Assembly: GCA_964633225.1 (NCBI GenBank)
Contig: CAZWFQ010000034.1
Coordinates: 1-37,700 of the forward strand
Direction of reading: 5' to 3'
Source of the DNA: JAKQIM01 sp964633225
Lineage (GTDB): Bacteria > Chloroflexota > Anaerolineae > Anaerolineales > UBA4823
Length of the DNA stretch: 37,700 bases
Within the stretch, counting starts at the first letter, position 1; the number at the start of each line of letters is the position of its first letter. The notes under the pieces were generated by a model. That model worked only from the letters and a program-made list of their open reading frames with translations. It was not told the DNA's origin and ran no database searches. Below, one piece after another: positions 17,760 through 27,330 of the stretch. Position numbers and translations under genes: made by a program.

Positions 17760-18062
17760 ATGGTGCCAGTGATCTATTACGTGATCCTTTCAGCAATTTT
17801 GTTCACCCTGGGCGCGGTGGGCGTGTTGGTCCGGCGCAACGCCATCGTGGTTTTCATGTCGATCGAGTTGATGCTGAATGCCGCCAACCTGGCCTTTGTG
17901 GCCTTTGCCCAGCAGCATGGGGCCATCAGCGGGCAGGTCTTTGTCTTCTTCATTATGACGGTCGCCGCGGCCGAGGTGGCTGTGGGCCTGGCTCTGATCG
18001 TGGCCATTTTTAAGAGCAAGGCCAGCATTAACGTTGACCAGATCAATACCTTAAAGGGATAA
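17760..18062 (+). CDS. nuoK: NADH-quinone oxidoreductase subunit K
   Basis: A 100-residue, three-helix membrane subunit homologous to MrpC. Conserved glutamates appear in FMSIELMLNAANLAF and in VAAAEVAVGLALIVAI, which belong to the central proton channel. A GGAG (17749-17752) lies 7 nt before ATG. Four nt separate it from nuoL. Confidence 0.96.
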   Translation: MVPVIYYVILSAILFTLGAVGVLVRRNAIVVFMSIELMLNAANLAFVAFAQQHGAISGQVFVFFIMTVAAAEVAVGLALIVAIFKSKASINVDQINTLKG

Positions 18063-18066
18063 AGCT

Positions 18067-20247
18067 ATGCTACTGAGTGAAGCTACGAATGCAGGCGGAA
18101 CCTTCTCCCTGGTGCCTTGGGTGGTTTTCTTTCCTCTCATTGGCTTGCTGCTGAACATTATCTTCGGCGGGCGCCTGGGCGAGAAGGCCATCGGATGGCT
18201 TGCCAGCCTGGCCTCAGGCCTGGCCTTTGGTGTGGCGGTGCTCTTGGGCATTTCTCTCTTCGGCAGCCACGGCCAGGCAGTGACCGTGCCCTTCTTGGAT
18301 TGGATCAGCATCGGCAGCCTGCACTTGCAGTGGGCCTTCCGGGTCGATACGCTCTCGGTGACGATGATGCTGGTGGTGGGCGGCGTGGGCACCCTCATCC
18401 ACATCTACGCCATCGGTTACATGCACGAAGACGTGCGCCATAATGGCGATCCGTCGCGCTACCGCCGCTTCTTTGTCTTCTTCAACCTCTTCATCGCCGC
18501 CATGATGGTGCTGGTGAGCGCCAATAACTACCTGATGCTCTTCGTGGGTTGGGAGGGTGTGGGCCTGTGCTCTTACCTGCTGATTGGCTTCTGGTACGAT
18601 AAGGGCAAAGACGGCATCGGCAATGCCATTGCCGGCAAGAAAGCCTTCATCACCAACCGCATTGGCGACTTTGGCTTCCTGGTGGCTTCCTTCTTGATGT
18701 TCAAATTCTTCCAGCCGCTGGCTGATGGTGGGATTTTCTCCTTCGATTTCGACAGCGTGGCCGCCATTGCCCCCAAGGTGGCCTCACCGGTGATCATTGC
18801 CATCACCCTCTTCATGCTCCTGGGCGTGGCGGGCAAGTCGGCCCAACTGCCGCTCTTCGTCTGGCTGCCCGATGCCATGGCCGGCCCGACCCCGGTTTCG
18901 GCCCTCATTCATGCCGCCACCATGGTCACGGCGGGCGTGTACCTGGTGGCGCGCTCTTTTGCCATCTATTCCCTCGTCCCTGTGGCCCAAAACTGGGTGG
19001 CCATTGTCGGCGGGGTGACGGCGCTCTTCGCCGCCACCATTGCGGTGGCGCAGTTTGATATCAAAAAGGTGCTGGCCTATTCCACCATCAGCCAGTTGGG
19101 TTTCATGGTGGCCGCGGTGGGCATGGGCGCCTTTGTGGCCGGCATGTTCCACCTGGTGACGCACGCCTTCTTCAAGGCCCTGCTCTTCCTCTCCGCCGGT
19201 TCGGTCATCCAGGGCGTGGAGCATGGTCACCACGCCGTAGAACATGACCCGCTTTTGCGCAAAAAGATGCGGCACGAGCACAATTTTGACCCCCAAGACA
19301 TGCGCAATATGGGCGGCCTGCGCCACCGCATGAAGATCACCTTCTGGGTCTACTTGGCAGGCTCCCTGGCCCTGGCGGGCATTGTGCCGTGGGCGGGCTT
19401 CTGGTCAAAAGACGAGATCCTGGCTGAAGCCCTGCACCTCAACCCGGCCGTGTACTGGCTGCTGACCATTGCCGCCTTCTTCACCGCCTTTTACATGGGC
19501 CGCCAGGTGATCATGGTCTTCTTTGGCGAGCCGCGCACTGAGCCCGCCGCCCAGGCGCACGAGAACCCACCCATCATGACCGTCCCCCTGATCATCCTGG
19601 CTGCGCTCTCGGTGGTTGGCGGCTTTTTGAACCTGCCCTTCATCCATACCTTCACCCATTGGATCGAGTACACCATCCATCCGGCTGCCGAAGCAGCCGC
19701 CGAATCGGCCGCCCACGCCGGGCCCTGGTATATGTGGGGCGGGCTGAACCTGATCGTGGCGGGCCTCTCAACCCTGCTGGCGCTGATCGCCATTGCCCTG
19801 GCCTGGGTCATCTATACCCGCCGGGTTGAAGCGCTCAAGAGCCTGCCGGCGGCCAAACGCCCCGATGACCCCCTGCGCAGCATGCTCGGCCCGGTCTTCA
19901 CCGGCATGGAGCATAAGTGGTGGGTGGATGAGCTGTACGAATTCTTGATCATCAAGCCTTACACGGCGATTGCTCGCTTCCTGGCAGAGGTCATCGATTG
20001 GAAATTCTGGCACGATTTCTTCCACGATACCATCATCGCCGGCGGCTACCGCGGCCTGAGTTGGATCTTTGCCAACCCGATTGACCTGGGTGTGATTGAT
20101 GCTTTTGCAAATGGGCTGGCAAAAGGGGTGCGCGGGCTGGCGGCCCAAGCGCGGCGCATCCAAACCGGTTTTGTGCGCAACTATGCCCTTTCGGTATTTG
20201 TGGGTGTGGTTTTGATTGTGAGCTACCTGCTCTTCCAACTGAGATAA
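18067..20247 (+). CDS. nuoL: NADH-quinone oxidoreductase subunit L
   Basis: A 726-residue antiporter-like proton-pumping subunit at the far end of the membrane arm. The glutamate of LFVGWEGVGLCSYLLIGFWY and the LPDAMAGPTPVSALIHAATMVTAG helix are characteristic. The C-terminal about 200 residues include the long amphipathic lateral helix and last anchor. A His-rich cytoplasmic loop (EHGHHAVEHDPLLRKKMRHEH) is present. AAAGGGAT precedes the start. A 52-bp gap with a dispersed repeat separates it from nuoM. Confidence 0.97.
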   Translation: MLLSEATNAGGTFSLVPWVVFFPLIGLLLNIIFGGRLGEKAIGWLASLASGLAFGVAVLLGISLFGSHGQAVTVPFLDWISIGSLHLQWAFRVDTLSVTMMLVVGGVGTLIHIYAIGYMHEDVRHNGDPSRYRRFFVFFNLFIAAMMVLVSANNYLMLFVGWEGVGLCSYLLIGFWYDKGKDGIGNAIAGKKAFITNRIGDFGFLVASFLMFKFFQPLADGGIFSFDFDSVAAIAPKVASPVIIAITLFMLLGVAGKSAQLPLFVWLPDAMAGPTPVSALIHAATMVTAGVYLVARSFAIYSLVPVAQNWVAIVGGVTALFAATIAVAQFDIKKVLAYSTISQLGFMVAAVGMGAFVAGMFHLVTHAFFKALLFLSAGSVIQGVEHGHHAVEHDPLLRKKMRHEHNFDPQDMRNMGGLRHRMKITFWVYLAGSLALAGIVPWAGFWSKDEILAEALHLNPAVYWLLTIAAFFTAFYMGRQVIMVFFGEPRTEPAAQAHENPPIMTVPLIILAALSVVGGFLNLPFIHTFTHWIEYTIHPAAEAAAESAAHAGPWYMWGGLNLIVAGLSTLLALIAIALAWVIYTRRVEALKSLPAAKRPDDPLRSMLGPVFTGMEHKWWVDELYEFLIIKPYTAIARFLAEVIDWKFWHDFFHDTIIAGGYRGLSWIFANPIDLGVIDAFANGLAKGVRGLAAQARRIQTGFVRNYALSVFVGVVLIVSYLLFQLR

Positions 20248-20255
20248 GCCACTCA

Positions 20256-20278
20256 CTATTCACGATCCACTATACACT
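20256..20278. repeat. Degenerate CTATTCACGATCCACT repeat copy
   Basis: The 23 nt beginning CTATTCACGATCCACTAT match 19 of 23 positions with the reverse complement of 37538-37560 upstream of the tyrS leader. It lies between nuoL and nuoM. It is direct in nature, with no hairpin, and its role is unknown. Confidence 0.5.
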
Positions 20279-20299
20279 CTCTTCGACCGAGGAACAGAT

Positions 20300-21805
20300 A
20301 TGAACTTTGTCATCTACCCCCTGACTTTGACCACCTTCTTCCCGCTGCTTGGCGTGCTGATCATCCTGTTCATGAAGGCTGAGCACAAGAACGCCATCCG
20401 CTGGGTGGCGCTGTTGACCTCGCTGGTGACCTTTGGCATCTCCATTGCCGTCCTGGCGCAGTTCAACACCGCCAACCCCGATCTGCAACTGGTGGCCAAA
20501 GCGCCCTGGTTCCAGATCGCCAATTGGACGGTCTATTTTTACATGGCTGTGGATGGCCTAAGCATCTTGCTGGTGATGCTGACCACCTTCCTGACGCCCA
20601 TCTCCATCCTTTCTACCTGGACGGCGGTTGAAGAGCGGGTCAAAGAGTTCATGATCTTCTTCTTGCTGTTAGAGGTGGGCATGCTGGGTGTGTTCGTGGC
20701 CCAAGATCTGTTCCTGTTCTACGTCTTCTGGGAATTCACCCTGGTGCCGATGTACTTCTTGATCGGCATCTGGGGCGGCCCGCGCCGCATGTATGCCGCC
20801 ATCAAGTTCTTCCTCTATACCATGGCTGGCTCCATCTTGATGCTGCTGGCCATCTTGTGGCTGGGCATCTACCAGGGCACCTTCACCGTGCCCGATCTGA
20901 TCGCCAAGGGCGGCATCCCCGATGCCGTGCAGATGGTGCTCTTCATCGCCTTTGCCGCCGCCTTCGCCATCAAGGTGCCCATGTGGCCCCTGCACTCCTG
21001 GCTGCCAGATGCCCACGTCGAAGCCCCCACGGCTGGCTCGGTCATCCTGGCGGGTGTTTTGCTGAAGATGGGCACCTACGGCTTCTTGCGCTTCAACCTG
21101 CCGCTCTTCCCTGAGGCGGCGGTCAAAGCCGCCCCCTGGATGGCCCTGCTGGCAACCATCGGCATCATCTACGGCGCGGCGGTCTCCTATGCCCAAAAAG
21201 ACGTCAAGAAACTGGTGGCCTATTCCTCGGTCAGCCACCTGGGCTTCGTCATGCTGGGCCTCTTCGCCCTCAACCCGCAGGGTATCGCCGGCGGCATCTT
21301 GCAGATGGTCAACCACGGCTTGAGCACTGGCGCCTTGTTCCTCATCGTCGGCATGATCTATGAGCGCCGCCACACGCGCGATATGGACGCCTTCGGCGGC
21401 TTGTGGAAGATCATGCCCATTTACGGCGTGCTGACCCTCATCGTCACCCTCTCTTCCATGGGCCTGCCCGGCCTGAACGGCTTCGTGGGCGAGTTCACCA
21501 TCCTGCTGGGCGCCTTTGGCTCAGACTACATTTCGCCCTGGTTCGCCGGCATCTCTGCCGCCGGGGTCATCATGGCGGCCGTCTATATGCTCTACATGTT
21601 CCAGAAGCTCTTCCTTGGCCCGGTGGACAAAGAAGAAAATCAATCGCTCAAAGATTTGAATTGGCGTGAGATCGTCACCCTCATCCCGCTGCTGGTCTTC
21701 ATCTTCTGGATCGGCCTGTATCCCAAGCCCTTCTTCACCTTGATGGCCCCCTCGGTGGAAAAGCTGGTGACCATCATCCAGGCCGCCGCGGCTGGTTTAC
21801 CGTAA
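20300..21805 (+). CDS. nuoM: NADH-quinone oxidoreductase subunit M
   Basis: A 501-residue antiporter-like proton-pumping subunit. The key Glu is in FWEFTLVPMYFLIGIWGG and the channel Lys in LPDAHVEAPTAGSVILAGVLLKMGTYG. A GAGGAA Shine-Dalgarno precedes ATG. The nuoN start is 12 nt after its stop. Confidence 0.97.
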   Translation: MNFVIYPLTLTTFFPLLGVLIILFMKAEHKNAIRWVALLTSLVTFGISIAVLAQFNTANPDLQLVAKAPWFQIANWTVYFYMAVDGLSILLVMLTTFLTPISILSTWTAVEERVKEFMIFFLLLEVGMLGVFVAQDLFLFYVFWEFTLVPMYFLIGIWGGPRRMYAAIKFFLYTMAGSILMLLAILWLGIYQGTFTVPDLIAKGGIPDAVQMVLFIAFAAAFAIKVPMWPLHSWLPDAHVEAPTAGSVILAGVLLKMGTYGFLRFNLPLFPEAAVKAAPWMALLATIGIIYGAAVSYAQKDVKKLVAYSSVSHLGFVMLGLFALNPQGIAGGILQMVNHGLSTGALFLIVGMIYERRHTRDMDAFGGLWKIMPIYGVLTLIVTLSSMGLPGLNGFVGEFTILLGAFGSDYISPWFAGISAAGVIMAAVYMLYMFQKLFLGPVDKEENQSLKDLNWREIVTLIPLLVFIFWIGLYPKPFFTLMAPSVEKLVTIIQAAAAGLP

Positions 21806-21817
21806 GGGAGATTGGTT

Positions 21818-23275
21818 ATGAATTTATCCGATCTGGTTATGAGCCTGAACGTGATCTTGCCGATTGCGGTGCTGGTGCTGTGGGCCTGCGCCCTGCTGAT
21901 CATCGACCTGTTCATCCCCGCGCCGCGCAAAGGTTGGACGGCGCTCTTGGCCGCCATGGGCCTGGCCGTGGCGTTGGGCCTGGCGGTGGCCCAGGCCGGA
22001 CGGCAAGAAACGGCCTTTAACAACATGGTGGTGGTAGATGGTTTCTCTGCCTTCTTGAACGTCTTGTTCACCGGCAGCGGCCTGGCGGGGATTGCCCTGG
22101 CTTACGATTACCTCAAGCGCACCGGCATCGAGCGCGGCGAGTATTACATCCTGCTGATGTTCTCGGTCTCTGGCATGATGCTCATGGCCCAGGCCACAGA
22201 CCTGATCGTCATGTTCCTGGCGCTGGAACTGCTTTCCATCCCGCTCTACGTGCTGTCGGGTTTTGCTCGCCCGCAGGTTGCTTCAGAAGAGGCCGCCCTC
22301 AAGTACTTCTTGCTGGGGGCCTTCTCGGGCAGTTTTGTGGTCTTTGGCATTGCGCTGGTCTTTGGCGCCACCGGCACCACCGGCCTGGCCGCCGTGCTCG
22401 AATCAGCCCGCACCGGCGCCGCCAGCCTGCCGCTCTTGGTGATTGGCGCCGGCCTGGTGGTGGTGGGCCTGGGCTTCAAGGTGGCGGCAGTGCCCTTCCA
22501 CATGTGGACGCCCGATGTGTACCAGGGCGCGCCCTCGGCCGTCACCGCTTTCATGTCGGTGGGCGCCAAGGCGGGCGGCTTTGCCGCTTTGCTGCGCATC
22601 TTTATGATGGCCGTCCCCGCCACTTCGGCGCACCTGGTGTTGGTGTTTCAAGTTTTGGCCATCCTCACCATGCTCTTGGGCAACGTGGTGGCCATTGCAC
22701 AGACCAACATCAAGCGCATGCTGGCTTACTCCAGCATTGCCCATGCCGGTTACATCCTGATGGCCCTGGTGACCTATGGCCTGCCCGGCACCGCCCCCAT
22801 TGGGGTGGCCTCGGCCCTCTTCTACCTGGTGGCTTACGCCATCACCAGCTTTGGGGCCTGGGCGGTGGTGATTGCTTTGGAGAAGGCTGAGGGCAAGGGC
22901 CTGGAGCTGGACGACTACGCCGGCCTGGGGCGCAAATACCCGGCCCTGGCCCTGGCGATGGCGGTCTTCATGCTCTCGTTCACCGGCGTGCCGCCCACCC
23001 TGGGCTTCATGGGCAAGTTCTACCTCTTCGGCGCCGCCATCCACGGGGGCTTTGTAGGCCTGGCCATCTTCGGCGTGGTCACCTCGCTCATCTCGGCTTA
23101 CTTCTACCTGCGTGTGATCGTGATCATGTACATGCGCGAGGGCGATCCCCAAGTGAGCAGTGACCCCTGGCTCAAGTTCACCGCCATTGCTGCCGCCGTG
23201 CTCACCGTGCTGCTCAGCCTGGCGGCGGCCCCGCTCTTCAACCTGGCGGCCAGAGCGACCTTATTTTTGAACTAA
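21818..23275 (+). CDS. nuoN: NADH-quinone oxidoreductase subunit N
   Basis: A 485-residue antiporter-like proton-pumping subunit, last gene of the operon. LALELLSIPLYVLSGF contains the conserved Glu, and MWTPDVYQGAPSAVTAFMSVGAKAGGFAALLR the channel helix. ATG 21818 with AAGGGAG (21804-21810) is preferred to a TTG 6 nt upstream. A long bidirectional terminator begins 5 nt after the stop. Confidence 0.96.
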   Translation: MNLSDLVMSLNVILPIAVLVLWACALLIIDLFIPAPRKGWTALLAAMGLAVALGLAVAQAGRQETAFNNMVVVDGFSAFLNVLFTGSGLAGIALAYDYLKRTGIERGEYYILLMFSVSGMMLMAQATDLIVMFLALELLSIPLYVLSGFARPQVASEEAALKYFLLGAFSGSFVVFGIALVFGATGTTGLAAVLESARTGAASLPLLVIGAGLVVVGLGFKVAAVPFHMWTPDVYQGAPSAVTAFMSVGAKAGGFAALLRIFMMAVPATSAHLVLVFQVLAILTMLLGNVVAIAQTNIKRMLAYSSIAHAGYILMALVTYGLPGTAPIGVASALFYLVAYAITSFGAWAVVIALEKAEGKGLELDDYAGLGRKYPALALAMAVFMLSFTGVPPTLGFMGKFYLFGAAIHGGFVGLAIFGVVTSLISAYFYLRVIVIMYMREGDPQVSSDPWLKFTAIAAAVLTVLLSLAAAPLFNLAARATLFLN

Positions 23276-23279
23276 CGTC

Positions 23280-23329
23280 TACAAAAAAGAGTGAAGCGGC
23301 GCCCCAGCGCCGCTTCACTCTTTTTTGTA
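23280..23329. terminator. Bidirectional intrinsic terminator after nuoN
   Basis: A perfect stem of about 23 bp (23280-23302 with 23307-23329) has a 4-nt loop CCCA, a GC-rich core GTGAAGCGGCGC and A/T runs at the base, so it works on both strands. It ends the nuo operon and the convergent diguanylate cyclase gene, whose TGA stop lies inside the stem. Confidence 0.93.
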
Positions 23330-25183
23330 CACCTCCACCCGGTTCCGCCCGGCATCTTTGGCCGCATACAGGGCCTTATCGGCCCGGTCGAGCAGCATTT
23401 CGGGGTCGGTGCAGTCGTGGTCCAGCGTGGTCAGCCCCAGGCTGATGGTCACCCCGGCCACGCCGGTCTCTTCGCCGGCGGCAATCGCCTCCTGGCGCAG
23501 GCGTTCGGCCACGCGCTTGGCGCTTTCGATATCGGTCAGGGGCAGCAGCACCACAAACTCCTCCCCGCCGTAGCGCCCAAAGATATCGGTATCGCGCAAT
23601 TGCTGGCGGCAGCGCTGGGCAATCGTCTGTAAGACCACGTCGCCTTTGGCATGCCCGTAGGTGTCGTTGACCTGCTTGAAATGGTCGATATCGAACATCA
23701 CCAGCGAAAGCGGGTACTTGTAGCGCCGCGAGCGTTCCACCTCGCCCCGGGCCAGGGCAAAGAAGTGCCGGCGGTTGAAGATGGCGGTCAGCGAATCGGT
23801 GGTGGCAAGCTGCTGCACCTCGCTGAAGAGGCGGGCGTTATCCAGGGCAATCGCCGCGTGCGAGGCCAGCAGCTCGAGCATTTCCTGGTCGTCATCGGTA
23901 TAGGTATAGGTGGCATAGCTTTGGGCTGAGAGCGCCCCAATCGCTTTGCCCTTCAGCATCAGCGGCACCACAATCCCCGATTGGGTCTGGTCGAGGTCGA
24001 AAGCAATGCTTTCCACCTCGTCAGTGCCGGCCGTAAAATCGTCAATCTTGAGCGAGCGGCGGTTGGCGATCACGTAACCGCACAGCCCAGAATTGAGCTC
24101 AAACCGCTCCACCGGCAGGCGTTTGCCGTTTTGGATGACATACACGCCCTCAAACTCTTGGGCCTGTTCGTCCAGCAGCGCAATCAGCAGGTCGTCGCAG
24201 GGCATCAACTGCGCCACGGCGCGGTGAATGGCCTGGTAAACATGCTCAATATCCAGGCTGGCGCTGATCTCTTGGGCGGCGCGGTACAGCACGGCCCGCC
24301 GCTCAGCCGTAGACATGGCCTGGTGGTACAGCTTCAGGCGTTCGATGGCTACCGCCAACTGCCCGGCGAAGGTGGTCATCAGGCGCACATCGGCCTCGTC
24401 GAAGGCGTGCGCCTGCGTGCTTTCAACATTCAATACCCCAATGGCGTGCTCGCCCGAGATCAGCGGCACGCACATCTCTGAGCGAATATCCGGGTGCAGG
24501 GCCACGTACTCTGGCTCTTGCGAAACGTCATTAATGTACACCGGCTCGCCAGTTGCCAGCACCTGGCTGGTGATGCCCTGGTCCAGGGGGAAGGCGCGCT
24601 GGCTGCTCTGCCCTTTCCTGACCATGTAAACGTGGATCACATTCAGCCCTTCATCAACCAGGCCCACCCCAAAATCGGTGCCGGGGTACAGGCGCTCGGT
24701 GATCACTTTCACCGCCCCCTCGATCAGGGCCTCCACGCTGCCCACCGCCGCGCTGGCCGTAGCCACCGTGTGCAGCACCGTCAGCTCATCCATCTGGCGC
24801 AGCAGCAGCTCGGCGGCCTGGCGCGGCTGGCTGAGCTCCAGGTTCAGGCTGATGAAATGTGTGACCTGCCCGGCGGCATTCAGCAAAGGGGAGATGGCTT
24901 GCGTTGCGGTGTAGATGCTGCCATCTTTGCGGCGGTTGGTGATCTCGCTCTGCCAGACCTGGCCAGATAAGACCGTGTCCCACATGTTGCGGTAAAACGA
25001 GGCGTTGTAGTGACCAGATTTGAACAGGCTGGGGAGCTGGCCTACCAGTTCTTCGGGCGTGTAGCCGGTCATGCGGCAAAAAACCTGGTTGACCCACACA
25101 ATATGCCCGCCCGGATCTGTGACCATGATTCCGGCGGAGATATTTTCCAGGATTTTTTGCAGCAGATCAACAGGTAGATCCAT
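23315..25183 (-). CDS. PAS-GAF-GAF-GGDEF diguanylate cyclase
   Basis: A 622-residue cytoplasmic signalling protein. In order: PAS domain (about 1-120, GIMVTDPGGHIVWVNQVFCRMTGYTPEELVG), first GAF (about 130-290), second GAF (about 300-455) and GGDEF domain (about 460-620). The active-site loop is RYGGEEFVVLLP near residue 540, and RDTD lies five residues before it, a complete product-inhibition I-site. It should make cyclic-di-GMP from GTP under control of ligands or redox sensed by PAS/GAF. No membrane segment is seen. It is convergent with nuo and divergent from the PP2C gene, 90 bp apart. A good promoter ends 8 nt from the start codon, with no Shine-Dalgarno. Confidence 0.94.
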   Translation of the reverse strand: MDLPVDLLQKILENISAGIMVTDPGGHIVWVNQVFCRMTGYTPEELVGQLPSLFKSGHYNASFYRNMWDTVLSGQVWQSEITNRRKDGSIYTATQAISPLLNAAGQVTHFISLNLELSQPRQAAELLLRQMDELTVLHTVATASAAVGSVEALIEGAVKVITERLYPGTDFGVGLVDEGLNVIHVYMVRKGQSSQRAFPLDQGITSQVLATGEPVYINDVSQEPEYVALHPDIRSEMCVPLISGEHAIGVLNVESTQAHAFDEADVRLMTTFAGQLAVAIERLKLYHQAMSTAERRAVLYRAAQEISASLDIEHVYQAIHRAVAQLMPCDDLLIALLDEQAQEFEGVYVIQNGKRLPVERFELNSGLCGYVIANRRSLKIDDFTAGTDEVESIAFDLDQTQSGIVVPLMLKGKAIGALSAQSYATYTYTDDDQEMLELLASHAAIALDNARLFSEVQQLATTDSLTAIFNRRHFFALARGEVERSRRYKYPLSLVMFDIDHFKQVNDTYGHAKGDVVLQTIAQRCRQQLRDTDIFGRYGGEEFVVLLPLTDIESAKRVAERLRQEAIAAGEETGVAGVTISLGLTTLDHDCTDPEMLLDRADKALYAAKDAGRNRVEVYKKE

Positions 25184-25191
25184 AGGATATA

Positions 25192-25220
25192 ACTATATCC
25201 CGATGTAATCAATTTGACAA
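25192..25220 (-). promoter_or_regulatory. Promoter of the diguanylate cyclase gene (near-leaderless)
   Basis: On the minus strand TTGTCA (25220-25215), 17 bp, TATAGT (25197-25192). The ATG at 25183 begins 8 nt after the hexamer, so the leader would be 0-2 nt. Confidence 0.65.
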
Positions 25221-25255
25221 CCCCACATTACACTTGTTCCGCTAATCCGAACTCA

Positions 25256-25264
25256 TGTTAGAAT
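25256..25264 (+). promoter_or_regulatory. Extended -10 of the PP2C phosphatase gene
   Basis: TGTTAGAAT is an extended -10 (hexamer 25259-25264), with a weak -35 TTGTTC 19 bp upstream. ATG 25274 is 9 nt after the hexamer, leaving a leader of about 2-3 nt and no Shine-Dalgarno. Confidence 0.55.
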
Positions 25265-25273
25265 CAACTATCC

Positions 25274-27328
25274 ATGAACGATCCGTTTTACACGCTCGCC
25301 AAAAAGCTGCGCCCTGAGCTGGAAAGCTTCTCGGGCCAGCGCCGCCTGGGGGCGGTGGCCGATACGATCACCCTGCTCTACAGCCTGCCGCTCAGCCTGC
25401 TGGCCTTGGCCTGGCTGGCGGCTGCCAGCGATTGGGGCGCTGTGGCCCGCAACTGGCAGCTCTTCCTCCTGCTGGCCGTTTTCACCTACCTGTTCAACCG
25501 CTTCAGCTTCTTCATTATTACTGAGATCCGTTCCGGCGGCTATGCCAACTCAGAGGGGGCCCTGGATGGGGTGGTGCTGTGGACGGCGGTGCTGCTGTTC
25601 GGCCCGGTGGGCCTGTGGCTAGACGTGGCCTGGAACCTGTTTTCCTTCGTCCGCGGCCTGCTGCAGGCCGGGCAAAGCAGCGCCCGTTGGAACCGGGCGC
25701 GCACCTTCACCGCCACCATCGCCGGCAACGTGCTCTCCACCCTGGTCGCTTTGCAGGTCTATCAAGGCCTGGGCGGCGCGCTGCCGCTGGATGGCTTCAG
25801 CCTGCTCAATTTGTTGGCCGCCATGACGGCCATGTTGGTGCAGGTGGCCTTGCAGGTGCTGCTGAACGGCGGCTATATCGGCTACGTGGTGTGGGGCCTG
25901 CGCACCGTGATGCACACCTCGCCCGCCGCCGCCATCACCTTCTTCATCATGGCCTATAGCATGCCGGCCCTGGCCAACCCCTTTGCCATCCTGGCGGCGG
26001 GGCTGTACCTTCAGGACGGCATGGTGATGTTCCTCTTCGATATGATCGGCCTGGTGCTGATCGCCCTGCTGGCCCGCCGCCTGAGCCTGGCGGCCGAAAG
26101 CAGCCGCCAGCAGTCGCGCCAGCTCGAAGAGCTCGAGAAGCTCGGGCGGGCCATCTTGAGCGCCCCGCCAGATGCCAGCACGCTGCCGGCCATCCTCGAA
26201 GAGTATGTCCCGCGCATGTTTGCGGCGCGTGGCATCGCCATCTGGAGCGAGGAACGCGGCATCTTGACCCACTATCCGCCCGATTGGGAGGTGGACCTGG
26301 CCCCGGCCTGGCAGTGGCTGCACGATAAGGCTGAAGCGCGCTGTTTCTTGACCTCTGAGCCGCTGCCCTGGCAGGGCGGGACGGCGGCGCACAACGCCGT
26401 GGTCATTGCCCCGGTGCTGCACGTCGAGCGTGACCATCCCATCGGCGGCGTGTACATGGACCTGCAAAGCCTGGTCTTGCCCTGGACGCGCCGCAGCGTG
26501 CAGGCCCTTGTCCCGGCGGTGCAGGCCCTGGCGGCGCAGGTGGCTTCGGCCCTGCACCAGGCGCACGTCTATCACGAGACGCTGGCGATGCAGAAAACCG
26601 TGCAAGAGCTGGCCCTGGCCCGGCGCATTCAAGACAGCTTCTTGCCCGAGTGCCTGCCGGAGATCGACGGCTGGCAGGTGACGGCTGCCCTGGAGCCGGC
26701 CCGCCAGATCTCGGGCGACTTTTACGATTTCTTGACCCTGCCGGACGGGAAAATGGGCCTGGTGATCGCCGATGTGGCCGATAAGGGCCTGGGCCCGGCG
26801 CTGTACATGGCCCTCAGCCGCACCCTCATCCGCACCTTTGCCGAGCAGTATCCCGATGACCCGGCGGCTGTGCTCACCGCTGCCAACCAGCGCATCTTGC
26901 GCGACGCGCGCGCCAACCTGTTCGTGACCGTCTTTTATGGCGTGCTCGACCCGGTCAGCGGGCAGTTGACCTATGCCAACGCCGGGCACACCCCGCCTTA
27001 CCTGTTCAGCCCCAACCCCGGCGTGCAGACCCTGCGCAATACGGGCATGCCGCTGGGCATCGATGAGGAATCCACCTGGCGGCAAGAGCTGGTGCAGATG
27101 CCGCCGGGCGGGGCGCTGCTGCTCTATACCGATGGCGTCACCGACGCCCAGAACAGCCAGGGCGAGTTCATCGACCGCCAGTTGATCATGGATACCGCCC
27201 AGGGGGTTGTGGGCCAGCCGGTAGATGCCATCCGGCAGGCGGTCTTAGACGCCGTGCACGGCTTCGTGGGCGAGGCGCCCCGCTTCGACGATATCACATT
27301 GGTGATCTTGGGCCGGGATGCAGGCTAA
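25274..27328 (+). CDS. Membrane-anchored GAF-SpoIIE (PP2C) serine phosphatase, RsbU-like
   Basis: A 684-residue protein. Residues about 25-275 form a membrane domain of roughly six to seven helices, about 280-300 a short coiled coil (SRQQSRQLEELEKLGR), about 305-440 a GAF-like domain, and 455-680 a SpoIIE/PP2C phosphatase domain. The last shows RRIQDSFLPECLPEIDG, the metal-binding Asp of ISGDFYDFLTLPDG, VIADVADKGLGPALYMALSR, YANAGHTPPYLF and LLLYTDGVTDAQN. It should dephosphorylate a Ser-phosphorylated STAS antagonist; a STAS protein and an anti-sigma-type kinase are encoded 3.6-4.4 kb downstream. No terminator is seen after it: debris begins at once. GC-rich codon use is unlike the following island. 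Confidence 0.92.
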   Translation: MNDPFYTLAKKLRPELESFSGQRRLGAVADTITLLYSLPLSLLALAWLAAASDWGAVARNWQLFLLLAVFTYLFNRFSFFIITEIRSGGYANSEGALDGVVLWTAVLLFGPVGLWLDVAWNLFSFVRGLLQAGQSSARWNRARTFTATIAGNVLSTLVALQVYQGLGGALPLDGFSLLNLLAAMTAMLVQVALQVLLNGGYIGYVVWGLRTVMHTSPAAAITFFIMAYSMPALANPFAILAAGLYLQDGMVMFLFDMIGLVLIALLARRLSLAAESSRQQSRQLEELEKLGRAILSAPPDASTLPAILEEYVPRMFAARGIAIWSEERGILTHYPPDWEVDLAPAWQWLHDKAEARCFLTSEPLPWQGGTAAHNAVVIAPVLHVERDHPIGGVYMDLQSLVLPWTRRSVQALVPAVQALAAQVASALHQAHVYHETLAMQKTVQELALARRIQDSFLPECLPEIDGWQVTAALEPARQISGDFYDFLTLPDGKMGLVIADVADKGLGPALYMALSRTLIRTFAEQYPDDPAAVLTAANQRILRDARANLFVTVFYGVLDPVSGQLTYANAGHTPPYLFSPNPGVQTLRNTGMPLGIDEESTWRQELVQMPPGGALLLYTDGVTDAQNSQGEFIDRQLIMDTAQGVVGQPVDAIRQAVLDAVHGFVGEAPRFDDITLVILGRDAG

Positions 27329-27330
27329 GG

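Noticed and set aside
25619..27085. 488-codon open frame on minus within the PP2C phosphatase gene
   Set aside because: Composition QGHG-rich, no motif, and lies antisense to a clearly identified protein.
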